Source: Skermanella rosea (GTDB taxonomy: Bacteria > Pseudomonadota > Alphaproteobacteria > Azospirillales > Azospirillaceae). From it: a DNA stretch of 64,000 bases. Shown here in pieces: positions 9,324 through 17,501 of this stretch; position 1 is the first letter of the stretch, and each line of letters opens with the position of its first letter. The stretch covers positions 1,995,001 to 2,059,000 of the forward strand of contig NZ_CP086111.1 in the NCBI RefSeq assembly GCF_016806835.2. The letters run 5' to 3'. Below the pieces are notes generated by a model. The model was not told the origin of the DNA. It did no database searches and saw only the letters and a program-made list of their open reading frames with translations. A program made the translations under genes and the position numbers.

Positions 9324-10337
9324 ATGGACGAAAATCCGGTCGTTCTGGTCACCGGCGGCGCCGGCTATATCGGATCCCATGCCGTGCTGGCCCTGCAGGA
9401 TGCCGGTTTCCCGGTCGTCGTCTTCGACAATCTCTCGACCGGCATCCGGTCGGCCGTCCCGGACGGCATCCCGCTGATCGAAGGCGACATCGCCGATACC
9501 GAGCACGTGGCGGAAGTGATCCGCGGCTTCCAGGTCGGCGCGATCATGCATTTCGCGGGCAGCATCGTGGTCTCGGAATCGGTCGAGAAACCGCTGAAGT
9601 ATTACCGCAACAACACCCAGAACAGCCTGGGCCTGATCGAGACCTGCGTACGCCTGGGCGTGAAGCACTTCATCTTCTCCTCGACCGCCGCCGTCTATGG
9701 AGAGCCCGAGGCCTATCCGATCGACGAGGAGGCGCCGACCCGGCCGATCAATCCCTACGGCCAGTCCAAGCTGATGACCGAGCATATGCTGCGCGACGCT
9801 TCGGCGGCCCACGGGCTGAACACCGGCATCCTCCGCTATTTCAACGTGGCGGGCGCGGACCCGGCCGGCCGGGCGGGCCAGAACACCCCGGCCGCGACGC
9901 ACCTGATCAAGGTGGCGGTCCAGGCGGCGCTGGGGCTGCGCCCCGCGATCTCCGTGTTCGGGACGGACTACGACACGCCCGACGGCACCTGCATCCGCGA
10001 CTATATCCATGTCTCGGACTTGGCCGACGCCCATGTGCTGGCGCTGCGCCACCTGGTCGGGAAGGGCGGCAACCTGCTGGTCAACTGCGCCTACGGCAGG
10101 GGTTTCTCGGTGCGCGAGGTGCTGAAGGCGGTGGAGAAGGTCATCGGCCGCCCGCTTCCGGTCGACGACGCGCCGCGCCGCGCCGGCGATCCGCCGGCCC
10201 TGGTCGCCAAGGCCGACCGGATCCACGAGCTGCTGGGCTGGAAGCCCGCCCATGACAGCCTGGAGGAAATGGTGGAAACGGCCCTCGCCTGGGAGCGCCG
10301 CTCCGCCGAGGACACCAAGGCGCGCCGGGCCTCCTGA
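9324..10337 (+). CDS. galE: UDP-glucose 4-epimerase
   Basis: GalE interconverts UDP-glucose and UDP-galactose for glycan synthesis. The 337-residue length is typical. The NAD-binding motif is VLVTGGAGYIGSHAVLALQ. The catalytic Ser/Tyr/Lys set is visible in FSSTAAVYG and in NPYGQSKLMTE (Tyr and Lys). The conserved RYFNVAGADP follows. An AGGAAAG site precedes the ATG. It heads a plus-strand run with the methyltransferase and the GNAT protein. In this context it supplies activated sugar for a surface polymer. Confidence 0.93.
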   Translation: MDENPVVLVTGGAGYIGSHAVLALQDAGFPVVVFDNLSTGIRSAVPDGIPLIEGDIADTEHVAEVIRGFQVGAIMHFAGSIVVSESVEKPLKYYRNNTQNSLGLIETCVRLGVKHFIFSSTAAVYGEPEAYPIDEEAPTRPINPYGQSKLMTEHMLRDASAAHGLNTGILRYFNVAGADPAGRAGQNTPAATHLIKVAVQAALGLRPAISVFGTDYDTPDGTCIRDYIHVSDLADAHVLALRHLVGKGGNLLVNCAYGRGFSVREVLKAVEKVIGRPLPVDDAPRRAGDPPALVAKADRIHELLGWKPAHDSLEEMVETALAWERRSAEDTKARRAS

Positions 10338-10338
10338 C

Positions 10339-10923
10339 ATGTCGATCCAGGACTTCGCGCTCGGCGCCCGCGCCGCGCGGCTCGATCTGTACGACGAGGA
10401 AGCCCGCGCGGAGCGCCGCGTGCGCGAGATCCTGCGCCTGACGCAGGACCTGCGGGAGCTTTTCCCCGGCTCCAGCGGGATCCTGGACATCGCGGTGGGC
10501 AATGCCGAGGCGGTGCCCTGGTATCGCAGCCTGTTCCGCGGCGTCCGCCTCGTCTGCCTGGAGCCGGAGCGTCCTTCGCCCGCCCTCGCACGCTTCGGCG
10601 GACTTGCCCATTACCGGCGCTTCGACGGGACCAGGGTGCCCTATGCCCCCGACAGCTTCGACGTCGTCACCGGTTTCGGCGCCCTGACGGAAGCGTCTCC
10701 CGAGGGCCGGCCGCTCCTGCTGGGAGAACTGCTGAGGGTGCTGAAGCCGGAAGGGTTGCTCATCCTGTTCGAGCCGACCGGCGGGGAGAGCCCGTTGGGC
10801 GGCCGCGATGCTCGCCGCGCGGTCAGGGACGCAGGGTTCTGGAACGTGGCGGTCCGGTATGGCGGGGCCGTTCCGTTCCTGCCGTTCGGGCCGGAGTACA
10901 ATGTGGTCGGGTGCAAGCTCTGA
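10339..10923 (+). CDS. Class I SAM-dependent methyltransferase
   Basis: A 194-residue methyltransferase. Motif I is GILDIAVGNAEAVPWY, the acidic residue after strand 2 is in VCLEPERP, and the post-motif segment VPYAPDSFDVVTGFGALTE resembles the Methyltransf_11 family. A conserved end (LLRVLKPEGLLILFEP) follows. The start ATG is 1 nt after the galE stop, so it is co-transcribed. The acceptor is unknown; modification of a glycan or lipid intermediate fits the neighbours. The SAM motif is somewhat degenerate (an Asp-Ile-Ala-Val-Gly variant). Confidence 0.78.
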   Translation: MSIQDFALGARAARLDLYDEEARAERRVREILRLTQDLRELFPGSSGILDIAVGNAEAVPWYRSLFRGVRLVCLEPERPSPALARFGGLAHYRRFDGTRVPYAPDSFDVVTGFGALTEASPEGRPLLLGELLRVLKPEGLLILFEPTGGESPLGGRDARRAVRDAGFWNVAVRYGGAVPFLPFGPEYNVVGCKL

Positions 10924-10930
10924 TCGTCCG

Positions 10931-11971
10931 GTGATACATCGCGATCCGGCCAGCCTCGGCGCCGTTCTGTCCGACGTTCCGGACGGGGACTTCTACGATA
11001 CCGCCACGTGGTACCGGGTCTTCGCCGAAACCTGCCTGGACCCCGGTGACCGCCTGTCGGTGGAGGCCACCCGGGAAGGGCTGGTCCTGCCGCTGCGCGA
11101 GCGGCCTGACGCCCTCGGGCCGTTCCGGGGGGTGCAGCTGTCCTGGCTCGGCAATTACTACACCTGCCGCTTCGGTCCGCTCCTGTTCGGGACGGCGGAT
11201 GCCGCCGTAGCCTTCGAGGAGTGGGGCCGGCAGGTCCGCCGCCGCGAGCCGCGCCCCGCCCGGCTGGTGTTCTCGGCCCTGGACGGGGAGGCAGCCACGC
11301 TCGACGCGCTGCGGCGGGGGCTTGGGCGCGCCGGGTACCTGGTCGAGACGGTGGAGGATTTCGGCAACTGGTACAGCCCCGTCGCCGGCAGCTTCGAGGA
11401 TTACTGGAACGGCCGCAACGCCCGCCTGCGCAACACCGTCGAGCGCAAGGAACGGGCGTTGCGCCGTGGCCATCGGGTGGACCTGGAACTCTTCCGGTCG
11501 CCGGCCGACGCGGAGCGGGCGACCGAGCTGTACGAGCACGTCCACGCTTTGTCCTGGAAGGAACCGGAGCCCTATCCGCGCTTCATTCCGAGCCTGATCC
11601 GCGCCGGACTGGAGGTGGGCGCCGTCCGGGTCGGCGTGCTTATGGTGGACGGCGAACCGGTTGCCGCCCAGCTCTGGATCGTCTGGCGGGGCCGCGCCAC
11701 CATCTTCAAGCTGTCCTATGCCGAGAACCGCCGGAAGCTCTCCGCGGGATCGATCCTGACGCGCCACATGGTGCGCGAGGCGTTCCGGTCCGGCGACGTC
11801 GCGGAGATCGATTTCGGCTGCGGCGATGATCCCTACAAGAAGGAGTGGCTGCCCCGGCGGCGCCAGCGGTGGACGCTCTCCGCGTACGACCCGACGACGG
11901 CCTGCGGTGCCGCCCACACGCTCCGGCGCTATCTGCCGCGCCTAGTCCGCCGGCGGCTGCTGGGGCGGTGA
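10931..11971 (+). CDS. FemAB/CelD-like GNAT-fold acyltransferase
   Basis: A 346-residue protein that resembles the GNAT_6 (CelD/BcsL) family, structurally related to FemXAB aminoacyl-tRNA-dependent transferases. Typical segments are FEDYWNGRNARLRNTVERKE (acceptor-side loop), VGVLMVDGEPVAAQLWIVW, KLSYAENRRKLSAGSILTRH, and the terminal block IDFGCGDDPYKKEW. In exopolysaccharide loci these proteins attach acyl or aminoacyl groups to glycans or lipid carriers. It follows the methyltransferase by 7 nt. I chose the GTG at 10931; an ATG at 10901 inside the previous gene would add 10 residues. It is convergent with the unusual tRNA 17 nt away. Confidence 0.78.
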   Translation: MIHRDPASLGAVLSDVPDGDFYDTATWYRVFAETCLDPGDRLSVEATREGLVLPLRERPDALGPFRGVQLSWLGNYYTCRFGPLLFGTADAAVAFEEWGRQVRRREPRPARLVFSALDGEAATLDALRRGLGRAGYLVETVEDFGNWYSPVAGSFEDYWNGRNARLRNTVERKERALRRGHRVDLELFRSPADAERATELYEHVHALSWKEPEPYPRFIPSLIRAGLEVGAVRVGVLMVDGEPVAAQLWIVWRGRATIFKLSYAENRRKLSAGSILTRHMVREAFRSGDVAEIDFGCGDDPYKKEWLPRRRQRWTLSAYDPTTACGAAHTLRRYLPRLVRRRLLGR

Positions 11972-11988
11972 TGCCGTTCCGGGAGGGT

Positions 11989-12063
11989 TGGTGGAGGAGC
12001 CAGGATTTGAACCTGAAACTGCTGTCCCGGAGGACAGGGCTTTCCCGATTAAGCTACTCCCCC
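11989..12063 (-). tRNA. Non-canonical tRNA with 6-nt anticodon loop and alanine identity elements
   Basis: A 75-nt cloverleaf with encoded CCA. Arms read 5' to 3': acceptor GGGGGAG/CTCCTCC with A73; T8 A9; D-stem GCTT/AAGC with loop AATCGGGA (G18, G19, G20); C26; anticodon stem CTGTC/GACAG with loop CTCCGG (six bases instead of seven); variable loop CAGTT; T-arm TCAGG/CCTGG with the canonical loop TTCAAAT. Tertiary pairs T8-A14, A15-T48, G18-T55 and G19-C56 are all possible. The G3:U70 pair with A73 and G20 is the known alanine identity set, whereas the loop could be read as a shortened CCG (Arg) loop. It lies 13 nt downstream of a small gene on the same strand. Confidence 0.8.
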
Positions 12064-12076
12064 GAAATCCGGGCCG

Positions 12077-12433
12077 TCAGGCGGCGTAGAGCGCCTCGCC
12101 GTAGGTCTTGGCGAACAGCGACTGGAACTCCTGGAAGAGCTGTTCGACCTCTTCGTCCCAGGACTGGCCGACGCCGTCGGCCCGCCGGACATTGTAGAGG
12201 TCCAGGGCGGTGACCAGTAGCCGGGCGTCGTCCCGGGACAGGTCGAACTTCTTCGTCCGCATACCCTGTTCCAGTGCCTCGATCAGGGCATCGTACCGGT
12301 CGGTGGTGCGCCGCTCCCCGATGGTGGCGACACGGAAGCCGGCGGCATCCGTCCCGTGACCAATTCGGGCCGCCGCATCGAGCGTCCGGATAACCTGTTC
12401 GAGCTTCTTGCGGCTTGTCCGCGGGTGGAACAT
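12077..12433 (-). CDS. Small hypothetical protein upstream of the unusual tRNA
   Basis: A 118-residue soluble protein, mostly predicted helix, with a basic start (MFHPRTSRKKLEQVIRTLD) and an acidic C-terminal part (SWDEEVEQLFQEFQSLFA). A strong AGGAGG site precedes the ATG at a good distance, so it is very likely translated. No signal peptide, membrane segment or metal-binding motif is visible, and I do not recognise the family. Its stop is 13 nt before the 5' end of the tRNA, so a single transcript could carry both. It is divergent from the next glycosyltransferase. Confidence 0.7.
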   Translation of the reverse strand: MFHPRTSRKKLEQVIRTLDAAARIGHGTDAAGFRVATIGERRTTDRYDALIEALEQGMRTKKFDLSRDDARLLVTALDLYNVRRADGVGQSWDEEVEQLFQEFQSLFAKTYGEALYAA

Positions 12434-12477
12434 CGTGCCTCCTGACTTGCCGCGACCCTAGCCAAAGAAGAGACGCC

Positions 12478-13680
12478 GTGACAATCGCCGATCGGGCCAC
12501 ACCCCCACAGTTCCACCCAAGTGTTCCCGAGGTGGTAACCCGCGATCCGCCACATTTGTTTCATGTCTTTTCTTCCTTCGAGGTCGGCGGCCAGCAGATG
12601 CGTTTCGCCAAGATCGCGAATCGCCTGGGACGGCGCTACCGGCACACCATCGTCGCGGTGGACGGCAACACCGATTGCCTCGACCGGCTGGACCCAGGCC
12701 TGGACGTGACGGTTCTTCCGGTGGCGGTCGAGAAGGGCAGGGCCTTCAGCCTGCGCAACCTGGCCCACTTCCGCCGGGTACTGCGCGATCAGAGGCCCGA
12801 CCTGCTGCTGACCTATGCCTGGGGGGCGGTCGAATGGGGGCTGGCGAACCGCATTCCCGCCCGTTGCCCCCACTTGCATTTCGAGGACGGCTTCGGGCCG
12901 GACGAGGCGGTCGGCCGGCATTTCCGCCGGCGCATCTGGTTCCGCCGGGTGGCGCTGGCCGGCCCCACGGAAGTGATCGTGCCGAGCCGGCTGCTGGAAG
13001 GGATCGCGCTGGAGAGCTGGCGGATCCCGCGGCAGCGGGTCCGGTTCATCCCGAACGGGATCGACTGCGCGCGGTTCGCGGCAGCGCCGGATCAGGGCGC
13101 CCTGCCGCCGCGCCGTCCCGGCGAGTTGCTGGTCGGATCGGTCGGAACGCTCCGCCGCGAGAAGAATTTCGGCCGGCTGCTGCGCGCCTTCGCGGCGCTG
13201 CCGCCGGAGCCGCCGGCCCGCCTGGTCCTGATCGGCGACGGTCCCGACCGTCCCGCATTGGAGGCTGCCGCCCGTGACCTAGGCATCGGCGATCGGGTGG
13301 ATTTCGTGGGCAACATGATGAACCCGGAGCGGGCGCTGGGATTGCTGGACGTCTTCGCCATTTCGTCCGACACCGAGCAAATGCCGCTGAGCCTGCTGGA
13401 AGCCATGGCGGCGGCGCGGCCCGTGGTCTCGACCGATGTCGGCGACGTGAGGGCCATGGTCACCGACGAAAACCGGCCCCTCGTCGTGGACCGGGACGAC
13501 GAGTCGGCGCTGGCCGCGGCGCTCCACCGCCTGCTGACCGACGCCACGCTCCGCCGCAAACTGGGCAACGCCAATCGTGCCCGCGTGGTCCGGGAATACG
13601 GCGAAGGCGCGATGCTGGAGACGTACGACCGGCTCTTCGAAGCATTCGGCCGTCCGGCGCCGCCGCAACGTCCGGCTTGA
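12478..13680 (+). CDS. Glycosyltransferase family 4
   Basis: A 400-residue GT-B glycosyltransferase. The N-terminal domain has HLFHVFSSFEVGGQQMRF, where the GG motif is typical of GT4 enzymes. The C-terminal domain has VGSVGTLRREKNFGRLLRAF, VLIGDGPDRPALE, and the E-x7-E region QMPLSLLEAMAAARPVVSTD. I chose the GTG at 12478 because AAGAG lies just upstream; an upstream alternative would overlap the divergent small gene. It continues the surface-glycan island begun at 6686. The sugar is unknown. Confidence 0.83.
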   Translation: MTIADRATPPQFHPSVPEVVTRDPPHLFHVFSSFEVGGQQMRFAKIANRLGRRYRHTIVAVDGNTDCLDRLDPGLDVTVLPVAVEKGRAFSLRNLAHFRRVLRDQRPDLLLTYAWGAVEWGLANRIPARCPHLHFEDGFGPDEAVGRHFRRRIWFRRVALAGPTEVIVPSRLLEGIALESWRIPRQRVRFIPNGIDCARFAAAPDQGALPPRRPGELLVGSVGTLRREKNFGRLLRAFAALPPEPPARLVLIGDGPDRPALEAAARDLGIGDRVDFVGNMMNPERALGLLDVFAISSDTEQMPLSLLEAMAAARPVVSTDVGDVRAMVTDENRPLVVDRDDESALAAALHRLLTDATLRRKLGNANRARVVREYGEGAMLETYDRLFEAFGRPAPPQRPA

Positions 13681-13726
13681 CGCGGGGGCCTCACCCCTTA
13701 AGCTCCACCCTGCAAGGGGAGGACAC

Positions 13727-14536
13727 ATGAAAGAGAACAGACTTCGCTCGATCTGGCGCGACGGCGGCAGCGCCCTGAACTGCTGGCTGTCGATCCCGGA
13801 CGGGTATGCGGCGGAGACCATGGCGCACCAGGGCTGGGACAGCCTGACCGTCGACATGCAGCACGGCGTGATCGATTACCGCGCCTCGGTCGCCATGATG
13901 ACCGCGATCTCGACCACCGCCACGGCGCCGCTGGTGCGCGTGCCCTGGCTGGACGAGGCATACATCATGAAGGCACTCGATGCCGGTGCCGCCGGCGTCA
14001 TCTGTCCCATGGTGAACAGCAGGGCCGAGGCGGAGCGCCTGGTCGGCGCCTGCCGGTACCCGCCCCAGGGCCATAGGAGCTTCGGGCCGAACCGGGCGAT
14101 GCTGACCTCGGGCGGCGATTATCCCGAGCATGCCAACGCCGACGTCGTCGTCTTCGCGATGATCGAGACCAAGGAGGCCCTGGAGAACCTCGACGACATC
14201 CTCGGCACGCCGGGGCTGGACGCGATCTATGTCGGCCCGGCGGATCTCTGCTACGCCCTGACCGGCAGGTTCGGCTTCGACCATACGGAGCCGCCATTGT
14301 ACGACGCGATCGTGGATATCCGCGAGCGGGCCGCGGCGCGCGGCGTGATGCCGGGCATCCATTGCGGTTCCGCGGCCTACGCCCGGCGCATGATCGAGCT
14401 GGGCTACCGGTTCGTGACCGGCGGCTCCGACGTCCATCTCATGGCGGCCGGCGCGCGTGCGGCGGTGCTGGAAGCGACCGGGCACGGGACATCGCCGGAA
14501 GCGCCCTCGGAGCGGCAGGCGATCGGACTCTACTGA
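13727..14536 (+). CDS. HpcH/HpaI family aldolase
   Basis: A class II pyruvate-dependent aldolase of 269 residues, related to 2-keto-3-deoxyglucarate and 4-hydroxy-2-oxoheptanedioate aldolases. The catalytic-base region is DSLTVDMQHGVIDY, the phosphate/pyruvate loop is ICPMVNSRAEAERLV followed by GHRSFGPNRA, and the metal ligands are in MIETKEALEN (Glu) and YVGPADL (Asp). A GGGGAGG site precedes the ATG. It lies 46 nt after the glycosyltransferase. The exact substrate cannot be told from the sequence. Confidence 0.85.
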   Translation: MKENRLRSIWRDGGSALNCWLSIPDGYAAETMAHQGWDSLTVDMQHGVIDYRASVAMMTAISTTATAPLVRVPWLDEAYIMKALDAGAAGVICPMVNSRAEAERLVGACRYPPQGHRSFGPNRAMLTSGGDYPEHANADVVVFAMIETKEALENLDDILGTPGLDAIYVGPADLCYALTGRFGFDHTEPPLYDAIVDIRERAAARGVMPGIHCGSAAYARRMIELGYRFVTGGSDVHLMAAGARAAVLEATGHGTSPEAPSERQAIGLY

Positions 14537-14552
14537 GCCGGGCTCCGGATGG

Positions 14553-14591
14553 AAAAAGGGCGCCGCCGACCGGCTGGTCGGCGGCGCCCTT
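14553..14591 (-). terminator. Rho-independent terminator (also between convergent genes)
   Basis: A perfect 16-bp stem (14556-14571 with 14576-14591) closes a 4-nt loop. Read on the minus strand the stem runs into TTTTT (14553-14557), so it terminates the stress operon at 14624-16938. It may also stop the aldolase transcript from the other side. Confidence 0.85.
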
Positions 14592-14623
14592 CCCCGTTGG
14601 CGAGGTCTGCCCGGCGCGACGCG

Positions 14624-15421
14624 TCAGGCGTTGCCGGTCTTCTCCTCGGCGCGCTTCTGCATCTGCTCCGCGGTCAGGCCCTGCTTCTCGGCCTCCTCCT
14701 GGCCGGCGTCCCGGGCGGCTTCGACACCCGCTTCGGCGGCGGTGCGGACAACGTTGGTGGCACGGTCGACCGCCTCGCTGCCGAACTCGCGGGCCCGGCT
14801 GTAGAACTCGTCGCTGTACTCGCCCAACAGCTCGTTCTCATAGCGGCTTGCGGGAATGCTGGCTCCCAGCACCGCGCCGACGGCGATGCCCATGATTCCG
14901 GCCATCAGCGGGTGCTCGTCGACCAGCCCGACGACGCTGCCGTAGCCCTGGCGGGCACGCTGCGAGGCCCGGTCGCCGTACTGGCGGGCACGCTCGCGAT
15001 AGTCGGTCTGGCTGCCCGTGCCGCCATAGGCGTCGCCGCCGGGATAGCCGGAGCCGGAGAAGCCCTGGCCTTGGCCGCCGGTGCGGCTTTGGACGCGGTC
15101 ACGCATGGACTGGGCGGAGTTGCCGGCCTGGTCGCGCCACTCGGACGCGCGGTTCGTCGCCTGGTCGCGGAACTCCGAAGCCCGGTGAAGGGCCTGGTCG
15201 CGCAGTTCCTCGGCCCGGTGCAGGGCGGTGCTGCCGTACTGGCGGGCGCGCCGGCGGGCGTCGCGGATGCGGGTGTCGACGCCGGGATGGCTGGTGTTGC
15301 TCCAGACCAGCCAGCCCACGCCGAGGCCGATCAGCGCCAGCGGTACCGGATTGCTGAGGATCGAGCGGTCCTCGTCGTCGTGGGAGTAGTTGCCGTAGCT
15401 CTCGTAATAGGTTCTGTTCAT
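14624..15421 (-). CDS. Membrane-associated, LEA-like stress protein (hypothetical)
   Basis: A 265-residue protein. A hydrophobic segment lies near residues 26-42 (PLALIGLGVGWLVWS) and a second near 175-195 (LMAGIMGIAVGAVLGASI). Between them runs a helical, Arg/Gln/Asp-rich repeat (ELRDQALHRASEFRDQATNR and similar) and a Gly-rich stretch. The C-terminus is charged. This layout is typical of alphaproteobacterial nutrient-deprivation or late-embryogenesis-like membrane proteins. Last gene of the operon with the two genes upstream. Function unknown; a role at the envelope under stress is inferred from the promoter. Confidence 0.75.
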   Translation of the reverse strand: MNRTYYESYGNYSHDDEDRSILSNPVPLALIGLGVGWLVWSNTSHPGVDTRIRDARRRARQYGSTALHRAEELRDQALHRASEFRDQATNRASEWRDQAGNSAQSMRDRVQSRTGGQGQGFSGSGYPGGDAYGGTGSQTDYRERARQYGDRASQRARQGYGSVVGLVDEHPLMAGIMGIAVGAVLGASIPASRYENELLGEYSDEFYSRAREFGSEAVDRATNVVRTAAEAGVEAARDAGQEEAEKQGLTAEQMQKRAEEKTGNA

Positions 15422-15523
15422 GGTGTTCCGCCTGATGGTCTGCGGGCTGCGGCTCTGCCCCGGGATGGGACAGGCGCGCCCTTTGTGGATTGTTCGGCCA
15501 AGCCGTTCCGGCCAGCGGGGCCG

Positions 15524-15961
15524 TCAGCGGCCCATCTGCGCCTTCGCCCAGTCCTTGTCGTCCTGGAGGGTCGAGATGGTCCGGTTCGGCTGGAGGTTCT
15601 TGGCCGCCAGCTTGCTCTTGCCCATCGACACCAGGATGATGCCGATCACCGTCACGACGCCGCCGACGATCAATGCGGCCAGCCAGGGCTCCATCAACGT
15701 CGCCAGGTAGTAGGTCAGGGCGAGCAGCAGGAAGATCACGCCCGCGAAGGCGACCATGCCGCCGGCGGCCAGCGAGACCGCTCCGGTCGTCGCCTGGTTC
15801 ACCTTCTCGGACATCTCGACTTTGGCGAGTTCGACCTCCTTGCGCACCAGGGTGGTCGTCTCGTGGGCGAGCTCGGTCAGCAGGCCCGTCAGCGGCCGGT
15901 CGCCACCAGTCCGCTGCGGATCATCGTATCCGCGGAAGCTGTCGTCCGGCCTGCCTGTCAT
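15524..15961 (-). CDS. Phage-holin family (DUF1469) membrane protein
   Basis: A 145-residue protein of the actinobacterial holin III / DUF1469 family. The N-terminal helix carries the hallmark LLTELAHETTTLVRKEVELAKVE. Two transmembrane helices follow (about 60-85 and 93-112) and then a charged tail. Despite the family name these are chromosomal envelope proteins, not phage lysis genes, and nothing phage-like is nearby. Its ATG overlaps the stop of the upstream gene by 4 nt. Confidence 0.82.
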   Translation of the reverse strand: MTGRPDDSFRGYDDPQRTGGDRPLTGLLTELAHETTTLVRKEVELAKVEMSEKVNQATTGAVSLAAGGMVAFAGVIFLLLALTYYLATLMEPWLAALIVGGVVTVIGIILVSMGKSKLAAKNLQPNRTISTLQDDKDWAKAQMGR

Positions 15962-16938
15962 GGCGTGGTCCCCCTCGGCGGAGTGGTACCCTTGCTCTCG
16001 GTGTCGGGCTTCACGGTCGAAGCGGTGCTTCCGGAAGACGGAACCGCCGTGCCTCCCAGCCCGCTGGTCGAACGCTCCTCGCGCGCCGACGTCCCGACGA
16101 CACCAGTGTTACGCTGCATCGCGCCGATGCCGCCGGCATTGCCGGTTCCAGCGCCCAGGCCGGAGCCGCCGGCTCCCGTGCCGGACACCCCGGCCGTCCC
16201 GGCGGGAGAGCCGGTCGTGGCCGCGCCCGCGGAACCGGCCATGGTTCCCGAAGCGGTTCCGGCGGAGGTGCCGCCGATGCCAGACGGCGAGGTGCCGGTC
16301 CCGGTCGAGTAGCCGCGGCTGCCGGTCTCGCGCCGGGCGAATTCGCTGGCGCTGCCGCCGTAGCCGCCGGTCTGCCGGCCATGGCTGCCGCCGCCGTAGC
16401 TGCCCCCACCGTAGCTTCCGCTATAGCCGCCCTGGCTCATGCCGCCGCGGTACTGCGCGCCGCGGCTGCCGGAGGTGCGCAGGAAGCGGGCGATGGCGAA
16501 GCCGACCACGACCGCGCCGCCGAGGAACAGCTCCGGCTGGCGGCGCGCGAAATGCTCGGCCTGGCCGATCAGGTCGTCAAGGTCGCGGTTGCGCAGGCTG
16601 TCGGCGAACTGCTCGATACGCTGTGCGGCCGTATCGGTATAGCGCGCGACCATGTCCTCGTTCCGCTCGCTGAGCTGGTCGGCGGCCTGGTGGAGCGCCT
16701 GCGCGACGCTGCCGATGCTGTCGGCGACGCGATGCTGCTGATGCTCGAAAGCCGAGCGGGCGCGGGTGCGGGCGGCGCCGGCGAGCCGGTTGCCCTCTTC
16801 CCCGACCTGCTGCTTGGCCTGTTCGACCGTGTTGGATGCGGTCTCGCGGGCCGATCCGGTGGTGGAGGCGCCCAGCCCCGACCCGGTGGAACTGCCCGGG
16901 GAACCGCCCAGGGACCCATTCGTGTCGCGCGTAGCCAT
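15958..16938 (-). CDS. Hypothetical membrane protein, Gly/Ser-rich C-terminus
   Basis: A 326-residue protein, first gene of a three-gene envelope stress operon. Residues 30-140 form long helices (TVEQAKQQVGEEGNRLAGAA, then a DSIGSVAQALHQAADQLSER stretch). A single transmembrane helix near 150-165 (LFLGGAVVVGFAIARFL) is followed by a low-complexity Gly/Ser/Tyr/Thr-rich tail with SYGGGSYGGGS repeats. I chose the ATG at 16938 because GAGGAGG precedes it. A candidate EcfG promoter lies 72 nt upstream. No enzyme motif is visible. Confidence 0.75.
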   Translation of the reverse strand: MATRDTNGSLGGSPGSSTGSGLGASTTGSARETASNTVEQAKQQVGEEGNRLAGAARTRARSAFEHQQHRVADSIGSVAQALHQAADQLSERNEDMVARYTDTAAQRIEQFADSLRNRDLDDLIGQAEHFARRQPELFLGGAVVVGFAIARFLRTSGSRGAQYRGGMSQGGYSGSYGGGSYGGGSHGRQTGGYGGSASEFARRETGSRGYSTGTGTSPSGIGGTSAGTASGTMAGSAGAATTGSPAGTAGVSGTGAGGSGLGAGTGNAGGIGAMQRNTGVVGTSAREERSTSGLGGTAVPSSGSTASTVKPDTESKGTTPPRGTTP

Positions 16939-17009
16939 ATTCAGGACCTCCTCATGACGCTGTTCTTCGTTGCGCTCATTCACGCATTCTGACCAAAGAT
17001 CTCCCAAGG

Positions 17010-17035
17010 AACAGCAAGCGACGGATTTGAGTTCC
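17010..17035 (-). promoter_or_regulatory. Candidate EcfG promoter of the stress operon
   Basis: On the minus strand GGAAC (17035-17031) and TGTT (17013-17010) are 17 nt apart, matching the EcfG consensus except for the first base of the -10 element. The gene start is 72 nt downstream. Found by eye. Confidence 0.55.
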
Positions 17036-17501
17036 AAAGGGGTGCCGGATGGCAGGGTCGCCTTTCCCGGCCGGGAACCTTTCCTCGAAGGGGTTAGGTC
17101 TGCGCCGGATGCGTAAACCTTTGGCGTTTCCCAAGGCTTGACCGGTCTTTTCACTATCGACAGTATAGGCCCGTCAGGCGGTGGCTTGTTGCGGCGCGGT
17201 GCTCACTCCCGCCTCAGGAACGCTTCCGCCGGACCAACCCGGCGCGCGATGTCGCCGGCCGGGAACGCGGTCGGATATCCCGATGGCAAAGCCTCCGCGG
17301 CATGGCCGACGGACTGGAACGTGCTTTTGCCCATCCGACTGGGAGGCGGCGGGATCGACCGAAGTCGGCCCCGCCGCCTGATCGCTGGCGCTGTGCCGCC
17401 TTTGCCTGTCGTTTTCCCCAGCGCAATGGTGGTAAGGGTGCCGAATTGGGAAAAATCTTAAGCTTCTATTCACCAGTTTGCCCTTCATTAGTCATACGAT
17501 G

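Noticed and set aside
11989-12063. Ordinary tRNA-Arg(CCG)
   Set aside because: The loop is one base short of seven with the perfect 5-bp anticodon stem, and the acceptor stem carries the alanine G3:U70 pair. A search tool may still label it Arg or undetermined.
15524-15961. Holin-family gene as a sign of a prophage
   Set aside because: DUF1469 members are chromosomal envelope proteins; no phage structural, integrase or lysis genes lie nearby.
17100-17480. A small gene in the middle of the 728-nt intergenic region
   Set aside because: Open frames exist in both directions but have no ribosome site, no domain pattern and Arg/Pro-rich composition.
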